Under the pieces are notes generated by a model. That model was given only the letters and a program-made list of their open reading frames with translations. It was not told the DNA's origin and searched no databases. Below are positions 58,217-64,000 of a stretch of 64,000 bases of DNA, one piece after another. Within the stretch, counting starts at the first letter, position 1, and each line of letters begins with the position of its first letter. The stretch spans positions 1,364,001 through 1,428,000 of the forward strand of contig NZ_JACFOY010000001.1 of assembly GCF_016102285.1 (NCBI RefSeq), given 5' to 3'. The stretch comes from Bartonella sp. M0177 (GTDB lineage: Bacteria > Pseudomonadota > Alphaproteobacteria > Rhizobiales > Rhizobiaceae). The position numbers and the translations under genes were made by a program.

Positions 58217-58459
58217 ATGATGAAAGCGCGCGTAACCGTCACCTTAAAGACAGGCGTTCTCGATCCACAGGGTAAAGCCATTGTCGACGCTTTGGATAGC
58301 CTTGATTTCAAAGGCGTCGAGTCCGTCAGGCAGGGCAAAGTCTTTGACATCGTGCTTAACGATCTCACCGAAGACGAAGCAAAAAAACAACTGACAGCAA
58401 TGTGTGAACAACTGCTCGCCAATACAGTTATCGAAAATTATCGGATAAAACTCCTCTAA
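58217..58459 (+). CDS. purS: Phosphoribosylformylglycinamidine synthase subunit PurS
   Basis: PurS (80 residues) is the small bridging subunit of the FGAM synthase complex. The family pattern is clear: KARVTVTLKTGVLDPQGKA, then DFKGVESVRQGKVFDIVL and a C-terminal ANTVIENYRI. It is placed 58 bases after purC and 18 before purQ. The presence of separate PurS, PurQ and small PurL shows the Gram-positive/alphaproteobacterial complex type. Confidence 0.96.
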   Translation: MMKARVTVTLKTGVLDPQGKAIVDALDSLDFKGVESVRQGKVFDIVLNDLTEDEAKKQLTAMCEQLLANTVIENYRIKLL

Positions 58460-58477
58460 TCGGAAACGGATATTGTG

Positions 58478-59146
58478 ATGAAAACTGCTGTTATCCAGTT
58501 ACCCGGACTAAATCGCGACCGCGATATGATTGACGCTCTCCGTTTGATTACCGGCATAGAGCCTTTAAAGATCTGGCAGACAGAAACAACAATTCCCGAT
58601 GTCGATCTTATCGTTATCCCCGGTGGCTTTTCTTACGGGGATTATCTTCGTTGTGGCGCGATTGCCGCGCGCATGCCCGTTATGAAAGCCGTGTTCGAAC
58701 GTGCGGAAAAAGGGACAAAGATTATCGGCGTCTGCAATGGCTTCCAAATTCTGGTCGAAGCCGGATTGCTACCCGGTGCATTGATGCGTAATGCCTCTTT
58801 GCGATTTGCTTGCCGCGAAGTCAAACTTCAAATTGTCAACGAGAAAACAGCATTCTCAAACGCTTATCGTAAAGGCGAAGTCATACGTTGTCCTGTCGCC
58901 CATCATGACGGTAACTATTATGCCGATAAAGATACTATCGAGCAACTTGAGGGGAACGGACAGGTCGTATTTCGCTATGCCGAAGGTACAAATCCGAATG
59001 GATCAATCAACGATATCGCCGGTATCATCAACGAAAAGGGCAATATCTTGGGCTTGATGCCACATCCGGAAGATCTGATCGAACCTGCCCATGGCGGAAT
59101 GGACGGGAAAAGACTGTTTACTAGCGCATTAGGACTTGCAGCATGA
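58478..59146 (+). CDS. purQ: FGAM synthase, glutaminase subunit
   Basis: PurQ releases ammonia from glutamine for PurL. The 222 residues form a class I amidotransferase with the nucleophile Cys in GVCNGFQIL, the oxyanion region [19 protein letters not shown], and the His-Pro-Glu end of the triad in LMPHPEDL. I start at the ATG at 58478, since the preceding GTG at 58475 adds only one residue. Its stop overlaps the lipoprotein gene start as ATGA. Confidence 0.97.
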   Translation: MKTAVIQLPGLNRDRDMIDALRLITGIEPLKIWQTETTIPDVDLIVIPGGFSYGDYLRCGAIAARMPVMKAVFERAEKGTKIIGVCNGFQILVEAGLLPGALMRNASLRFACREVKLQIVNEKTAFSNAYRKGEVIRCPVAHHDGNYYADKDTIEQLEGNGQVVFRYAEGTNPNGSINDIAGIINEKGNILGLMPHPEDLIEPAHGGMDGKRLFTSALGLAA

Positions 59147-59544
59147 AAATCAAATATCTGGCGGGTTGTTCGTTTTTATCAGTTATGTTAGCGCTCGTGG
59201 CCTGCACCCAAAAAGTTGGTCCGGGAAATATCGAACTTGCTAGTGGGGAACCGGCATTAAAGACCATGGAACGCGTGGCGCTAACGGCCAATCGCTGCTG
59301 GTTCAAATCGAATAAATCCGAATTCAGGCGCTATGGTTTCGAACCGGAATTGCAGTCATATTCAGGTCGCCCGCGCATGTTGATCGTCCCCAAAAACACA
59401 CCCGGTGGCAAACCGATTTTAGTCGTTGAAGCTGAGGGTAATCCCGCAAGGGTTTCAGTTTATGGTCCGCTTATGGCAACCACTCATGGCAATGCTATAG
59501 CCGAGGACATCGACCGCTGGGTCAAAGGTGATAACCAGTGCTGA
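59143..59544 (+). CDS. Small lipoprotein inside the pur cluster
   Basis: The 133-residue product has a signal peptide and the lipobox LVAC with the lipidated Cys near residue 21. The mature part has [29 protein letters not shown] and ends with [11 protein letters not shown], giving a possible disulfide. It is translationally coupled to purQ by ATGA and lies about 50 bases before purL. I do not know its function. Its place inside a purine operon has no obvious metabolic reason; conserved adjacency in Rhizobiales would suggest shared growth control. Confidence 0.8.
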   Translation: MKIKYLAGCSFLSVMLALVACTQKVGPGNIELASGEPALKTMERVALTANRCWFKSNKSEFRRYGFEPELQSYSGRPRMLIVPKNTPGGKPILVVEAEGNPARVSVYGPLMATTHGNAIAEDIDRWVKGDNQC

Positions 59545-59596
59545 TTGAAATTTTTTTAGCGATGCTGAAAATAAACTTGTTTGATGGAGCCAATCA

Positions 59597-61804
59597 ATGA
59601 GCGTGAAGAACGACATTGCCATTACACCCGAACTCATTGCTGCACACGGATTGAAGCCCGACGAATATGCACGTATTCTCGAGCTTGTCGGTCGTGAGCC
59701 AACGTTCACCGAACTCGGAATCTTTTCGGCAATGTGGAACGAACATTGCTCATATAAATCATCGAAGAAATGGCTCAGAACGCTCCCGACAAAAGGCGAC
59801 TGCGTTATTCAGGGGCCTGGTGAAAATGCCGGCGTTGTAGACATTGGTGACGGCGAATGCGTTGTCTTCAAAATGGAAAGCCATAACCACCCTTCCTATA
59901 TAGAGCCATATCAGGGCGCTGCCACCGGTGTTGGCGGAATTTTGCGCGATGTATTCACAATGGGAGCAAGACCGGTTGCGGCTATGAATGCGCTTCGTTT
60001 TGGTTCACCGGATCATCCACGGACAAGACATCTCGTCTCTGGTGTGGTTTCCGGCGTAGGCGGATACGGAAACGCGTTCGGCGTACCAACCGTTGGCGGC
60101 GAAGTGAATTTTGACAAGAGCTATAATGGTAATATTCTCGTCAATGCATTTGCAGCCGGAATCGCTAAAACCAATGCACTTTTTTATTCCAAAGCTGAAG
60201 GTGTCGGACTTCCTGTTGTTTATCTCGGTGCCAAAACCGGTCGTGACGGTGTCGGCGGTGCTACCATGGCTTCCGCCGAATTTGACGAGACAATTGGTGA
60301 AAAACGACCTACAGTTCAGGTAGGCGACCCCTTTACCGAAAAATGTCTGTTGGAAGCATGCCTGGAGCTCATGGCTTCCGGCGCTGTTATAGCGATTCAG
60401 GATATGGGAGCGGCCGGTCTTACTTGCTCGGCAGTTGAAATGGGGGCAAAAGGCGATCTTGGTATCGAACTTGATCTTGATCGTGTACCGGTTCGTGAAA
60501 TCAATATGTCAGCTTACGAGATGATGCTTTCCGAAAGTCAGGAACGCATGCTGATGATCTTGAAGCCGGAGCTCGAAAAAGAAGCGGCTGCAATCTTCAA
60601 AAAATGGGGTCTTGATTTTGCTATCGTCGGAAAAACGACTGATGATTTGCGGTTTCGCGTTCTTCATCACGGTGAAGAAGTCGCTAATCTCCCCATTAAA
60701 AAATTGGGTGATGAAGCACCGGAATATGATCGACCATGGGTAAAACCTGCAGAGGCTGAAAAAATAGATATCGCCAACATCCGACAGGTAAATCTGGAGG
60801 ATGCATTATTGAAACTTCTTGGTTCCGCTGACCAGAGTTCGAAGCGTTGGGTCTATGAGCAATATGACACCCTTATTCAGGGAAATAGTCTTGTGCGTCC
60901 GGGTGGCGATGCCGGTGTGATACGTGTCGAGGGGAATGCCCATAAAGCACTTGCTTTTTCTTCCGATGTTACACCGAGATACTGTCAGGCTGATCCATTC
61001 GAGGGCGGTAAACAAGCTGTTGCCGAATGTTGGCGTAATCTCTGTGCAACGGGTGCCAAACCGCTTGCCTGCAGCGATAATTTGAATTTCGGCAACCCCG
61101 AGAAACCCGAAATTATGGGTCAGCTTGTCTATGCAATCAAAGGTATTGGTGAAGCATGTAAAAAGCTTGATTTTCCGATCGTATCCGGAAATGTTTCGCT
61201 TTATAATGAAACCAATGGCGAAGGTATTTTGCCTACTCCTACAATGGCGGGTGTCGGGCTGATCGACGATTGGCATAAGATGGCAAGAATTGATGGAATG
61301 AAAGACAACGATCTTATCATCCTCGTCGGAGATTGTGGTTCCCATTTGGGGCAATCAGTTTATTTACGCGATATTTTGGGCAAGGCAGAAGGTACCCCTC
61401 CCCACGTTGATCTTGACAAAGAAAAGAAAAATGGTTGTTTCGTCAGAAAATTGATAGAAGCAGAAATGATCACCGCTTGTCATGACCTTTCTGATGGCGG
61501 TTTGGCAATTGCTCTGGCGGAAATGGTTGTAAAATCGCATCATGGTATAAGCGCAAAATTAACCGGAAAGACGCCGGCTCATGCAGAACTCTTTGGGGAA
61601 GATCAGGCGCGTTACCTGATATCTGTGAAAGCTGATCAATATGCTGCTGTTGAAGAGCAAGCCAAAAAAGCCGGCGTAAAACTTACCAATCTCGGTAAAG
61701 TGACCGGCCAAGATCTGGTCGTTGAAGGACACATCAAACTTTCTGCCAAACAACTTGAAAATGCCTATGAAAGCTGGTTTCCAGACTTTATGGAAAATAA
61801 ATAA
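59597..61804 (+). CDS. purL: FGAM synthase, synthetase subunit (small PurL)
   Basis: This 735-residue PurL is the small form that needs PurS and PurQ. It converts FGAR to FGAM with ATP and ammonia. Motifs: [16 protein letters not shown] near the N-terminus, [24 protein letters not shown], the two PurM-like halves with [10 protein letters not shown] and [20 protein letters not shown], and [15 protein letters not shown] near the C-terminus. GGAG lies upstream of the start. Confidence 0.98.
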   Translation: MSVKNDIAITPELIAAHGLKPDEYARILELVGREPTFTELGIFSAMWNEHCSYKSSKKWLRTLPTKGDCVIQGPGENAGVVDIGDGECVVFKMESHNHPSYIEPYQGAATGVGGILRDVFTMGARPVAAMNALRFGSPDHPRTRHLVSGVVSGVGGYGNAFGVPTVGGEVNFDKSYNGNILVNAFAAGIAKTNALFYSKAEGVGLPVVYLGAKTGRDGVGGATMASAEFDETIGEKRPTVQVGDPFTEKCLLEACLELMASGAVIAIQDMGAAGLTCSAVEMGAKGDLGIELDLDRVPVREINMSAYEMMLSESQERMLMILKPELEKEAAAIFKKWGLDFAIVGKTTDDLRFRVLHHGEEVANLPIKKLGDEAPEYDRPWVKPAEAEKIDIANIRQVNLEDALLKLLGSADQSSKRWVYEQYDTLIQGNSLVRPGGDAGVIRVEGNAHKALAFSSDVTPRYCQADPFEGGKQAVAECWRNLCATGAKPLACSDNLNFGNPEKPEIMGQLVYAIKGIGEACKKLDFPIVSGNVSLYNETNGEGILPTPTMAGVGLIDDWHKMARIDGMKDNDLIILVGDCGSHLGQSVYLRDILGKAEGTPPHVDLDKEKKNGCFVRKLIEAEMITACHDLSDGGLAIALAEMVVKSHHGISAKLTGKTPAHAELFGEDQARYLISVKADQYAAVEEQAKKAGVKLTNLGKVTGQDLVVEGHIKLSAKQLENAYESWFPDFMENK

Positions 61805-61867
61805 CAAACCGTCGATTAGCTATTCAGCTTATGCTATTCTGACCGAATAAAATATAGGAGATGCATT

Positions 61868-62101
61868 ATGGCAATGGACGCACATGAGATTGAGAAACTC
61901 ATTCGTGATGGCATTCCCGATGCCAAAGTGACAATCCGCGATTTGGCCGGTGACGGTGAACATTATGCAGCCGAAGTCGTTGCCGAAAGCTTTCGCGGCA
62001 AGAACCGTGTTCAGCAACATCAAATGGTTTACAACGCTTTGAAAGGCAATATGGGTGGTGTGCTTCATGCACTTGCCCTACAAACCAGTGTACCGGATTG
62101 A
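61868..62101 (+). CDS. bolA: BolA family protein
   Basis: The 77-residue protein has the class II KH-like BolA fold with the invariant His near the C-terminus (QQHQMVYNAL). BolA-type proteins bind monothiol glutaredoxins to handle Fe-S clusters and iron signals. Its neighbour grxD encodes just such a glutaredoxin, a conserved pairing. AGGAG lies about eight bases before the start. It shares the strand with purL and is about 65 bases after it. Confidence 0.93.
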   Translation: MAMDAHEIEKLIRDGIPDAKVTIRDLAGDGEHYAAEVVAESFRGKNRVQQHQMVYNALKGNMGGVLHALALQTSVPD

Positions 62102-62202
62102 CGCGGACTTTATTGCGAAAGGGCTTGTTTCATTCCCTTTTTAACCATACATATAACTCGATTTTTCGATAGCCTTAAATGGCTTAAACGGAAGGAAAAG
62201 AA

Positions 62203-62535
62203 ATGACCGCTGCCCGCGATTTTATTGATAACGAAGTCAAATCCAATGACATTGTACTGTTTATGAAAGGCACTCCCGGTTTTCCCCAGTGCGGCTTTTC
62301 GGGACAAGTGGTACAAATTCTGGATTATCTCGGACTTGACTATAAAGGTGTCAATGTATTGACGTCCGACGAATTACGTCAGGCAATTAAAGACTATTCC
62401 AATTGGCCAACGATCCCGCAACTTTATGTAAAGGGAGAATTCGTTGGTGGCTGTGATATCATCCGTGAAATGTTCCAGAACGGTGAATTGCAGAATTTGC
62501 TTGAAGAGAAAGGCATAGCTGTTAAAACTGCCTAA
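62203..62535 (+). CDS. grxD: Monothiol glutaredoxin (Grx4/GrxD family)
   Basis: The 110-residue protein has the CGFS active site with Cys30 in [13 protein letters not shown], the cis-Pro region [19 protein letters not shown], and the typical C-terminal helix. It forms [2Fe-2S]-bridged complexes, often with BolA. AAGGA lies upstream. It is about 100 bases after bolA. Confidence 0.97.
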   Translation: MTAARDFIDNEVKSNDIVLFMKGTPGFPQCGFSGQVVQILDYLGLDYKGVNVLTSDELRQAIKDYSNWPTIPQLYVKGEFVGGCDIIREMFQNGELQNLLEEKGIAVKTA

Positions 62536-62607
62536 ATCATATTAGGACTATTGCCATTTTATTCATTGTGCCGGTCTTATGATCGGCACTTTTGTTATGG
62601 GGAACCC

Positions 62608-63876
62608 ATGTCACATAATTCGAGCGAACAACAGCACATAGATGCGGTAAAGGCAAATCTTGGCTATAAAGAATTTATAGTCATGATCGCAACACTTATG
62701 GCGACCAATGCAATTGCAATTGACATTATGTTGCCTGCAATGACTGACATGTCCCATAGTCTCCGTATGTCGGGGGAAAACGACCAACATTATATTATTT
62801 TTTCTTATCTTATCGGCTTCGGATTATCGCAACTGATATTCGGGCCGATAAGCGACCGGTTCGGCCGACGCAAGCCTATCATAGCCGGTTTGATATTTTA
62901 TTCCCTTTCGTCTGCAGCCTGTGCCTTTGCTCCAAGTTTTGCATGGTTATTGATATTGCGGGCCATTCAGGGAATCGGCGCTGCGGCAACCCGCGTTCTC
63001 ACAGTTTCCGTTGTGCGTGATATATATGGCGGCCGCCAAATGGCTGAAGTTATGTCCATTGTCATGATGGTCTTCATGATCGTTCCGGTTGTTGCACCGG
63101 CAATCGGTCAGGCAATTATGGTTTTCGGTCATTGGCAATTTATCTTTCTCTTTATGGCCTTGGCGGGAATTCTTATCGCTTTCTGGGTTTATTTCCGTTT
63201 GCCCGAAACCTTGTATGAAGAACGTCCTCTGACCTTTTCGTCTGTTGGAGAAAGCCTTTTGATGGTCCTCTCAAATCGGATTTCGCTTTGCTATACTTTG
63301 GCATTTTCGATGGTGCTCGGAGGGCTATTTTGCACCCTTAACACCTCGCAACAAATTTATGATGGAATTTATCATCTTGGCCCCTGGTTTCCGGCGGCTT
63401 TCGCTCTTGTTGCCGCCTTTCAGGCGCTTTCCTCTTTTCTGAATTCGCTATTTGTCGGCCGCTTCGGAATGCGAAAAATTTCCCATTCGCTGTTGTTGAT
63501 TTTTTGTTTTGCATCATTAATCTGGTTTATCGGCTCGATCTCTGCAGGAGGCTCCACTCCATTCATATATTTCATGATCCTGCTTATCATCATCATGTTT
63601 TCCTATGGTGGGTTAGGCGCCAACTTCAACTCGCTTGCCATGGAACCTCTTGGAAAGGTCGCAGGAACTGCTTCCTCGGTATTCGGCTTTCTACAAACGA
63701 TTATCGGTGCCGGACTGGGATTTGTTATTGCGCAAAAATTTGACGGTACAACAATTCCGATTGCGGGAGGATTTTTTCTGCTTTCGTGTGGCGCAATCAT
63801 ATTGATACTGATAGCCGAAAAAGGCCGTTTATTCAGCCATAAACGCGCGACACAAATGTCGGTTATTGATAAATAA
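62608..63876 (+). CDS. Bcr/CflA-type multidrug efflux MFS transporter
   Basis: From ATG 62608 (GGGGA upstream) the protein has 422 residues and 12 predicted transmembrane helices. The DHA1 family marks are present: DIMLPAMTDMS in helix 1, GPISDRFGRRKPII as motif A, RAIQGIGAAATRVLTVSVVRD as motif B and VVAPAIGQAIM as the antiporter motif C. Substrates are unknown; Bcr/CflA proteins export drugs or metabolites by proton antiport. The longer frame from 62551 is not family-like. Confidence 0.93.
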   Translation: MSHNSSEQQHIDAVKANLGYKEFIVMIATLMATNAIAIDIMLPAMTDMSHSLRMSGENDQHYIIFSYLIGFGLSQLIFGPISDRFGRRKPIIAGLIFYSLSSAACAFAPSFAWLLILRAIQGIGAAATRVLTVSVVRDIYGGRQMAEVMSIVMMVFMIVPVVAPAIGQAIMVFGHWQFIFLFMALAGILIAFWVYFRLPETLYEERPLTFSSVGESLLMVLSNRISLCYTLAFSMVLGGLFCTLNTSQQIYDGIYHLGPWFPAAFALVAAFQALSSFLNSLFVGRFGMRKISHSLLLIFCFASLIWFIGSISAGGSTPFIYFMILLIIIMFSYGGLGANFNSLAMEPLGKVAGTASSVFGFLQTIIGAGLGFVIAQKFDGTTIPIAGGFFLLSCGAIILILIAEKGRLFSHKRATQMSVIDK

Positions 63877-63961
63877 TACCCACATCGGTCACGTTACCGA
63901 CATTTGTCGGAACGGTTGTGATATCTGTCGCGTATAAAATTATACAAAGATTGAGCGGCGG

Positions 63962-64000
63962 GTGAAAGTGTTTCGCTCTTACGTTTTATCAGGCATATCC
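63962..64000 (+). CDS. Possible start of a further gene (cut by the right edge)
   Basis: A GTG at 63962 follows GAGCGGCGG and opens VKVFRSYVLSGIS up to the edge. It looks like the start of a membrane or envelope protein, but 13 residues do not allow a call. A CCGAC/GTCGG hairpin lies upstream at about 63896-63910. Confidence 0.25.
   Translation, partial: MKVFRSYVLSGIS

Overview
The window is chromosomal DNA of an alphaproteobacterium of the Hyphomicrobiales (Rhizobiales), most like the Bartonella/Brucella branch. This is inferred from gene content: CckA, HdaA, the F1-ATPase zeta inhibitor (DUF1476), an NDUFS4-like complex I subunit, a DksA-like protein without its zinc cysteines, the YcjX/YcjF pair, erpA divergent from dgt followed by argS and a SPOR protein, and purC-S-Q-L followed by bolA and grxD. 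The moderate GC with many AT-rich intergenic stretches suggests a host-associated member. No rRNA, CRISPR array, intact insertion sequence or prophage is visible.

Layout. 1-6519: a partial secreted protein, then a minus-strand operon with an HlyD-type adaptor, an RbbA-like double-ATPase/permease fusion, a second ABC-2 permease and a lipoprotein hydrolase, joined by short overlaps. 7092-16242: tRNA-Leu, hisI, folE, a NifU/IscU-like protein, yidD, thrS, a secreted protein, erpA, dgt and argS. 16404-19565: a 1053-residue SPOR protein with a huge Asn/Gln/Pro-rich region. 19566-26417: a long AT-rich gap, ilvE, glpX, hom, an AlaC-like aminotransferase and a small lipoprotein. 26706-28203: an M15-type lipoprotein and tRNA-Glu.

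28204-33106 is an AT-rich accessory island between tRNA-Glu and a truncated gene. It starts with about 1.4 kb of apparently degraded DNA. Next come a RelE/HigB-like toxin candidate and a HigA-type antitoxin fused to an ImmA/IrrE metallopeptidase. A convergent two-gene operon follows: a divergent thymidylate-synthase homologue and a protein that resembles clade 3 of the alpha-glutamyl/putrescinyl thymine pyrophosphorylases, a family predicted to act in DNA base hypermodification. The synthase keeps the catalytic Cys but has Asp where dUMP-specific enzymes have Asn, as in cytidylate hydroxymethylases. This pair is the best candidate for an undescribed system. The island ends in the remains of a DapA-family dehydratase that has lost its N-terminal half and carries a TAG stop. 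Its likely pathway partner, an aldehyde dehydrogenase, is intact downstream.

35546-43260: an IsdG/HmuQ-like heme monooxygenase, tRNA-Arg, a complex I subunit, tRNA-Pro, an SH3-like membrane protein, hdaA, an AI-2E family transporter, purM-purN and a lipoprotein with a lysozyme-like core. 43341-53917: an orphan amino-acid binding protein, cckA, a FliO-like protein, a DksA-like protein, a SixA-like phosphatase, ycjX/ycjF, a secreted protein and a flavin reductase. 54122-64000: rpe, purB, a serine hydrolase, the zeta inhibitor, purC-S-Q, a lipoprotein, purL, bolA, grxD and a Bcr/CflA-type efflux protein. Purine synthesis genes occur in three separate places (purMN, purB, purCSQL).
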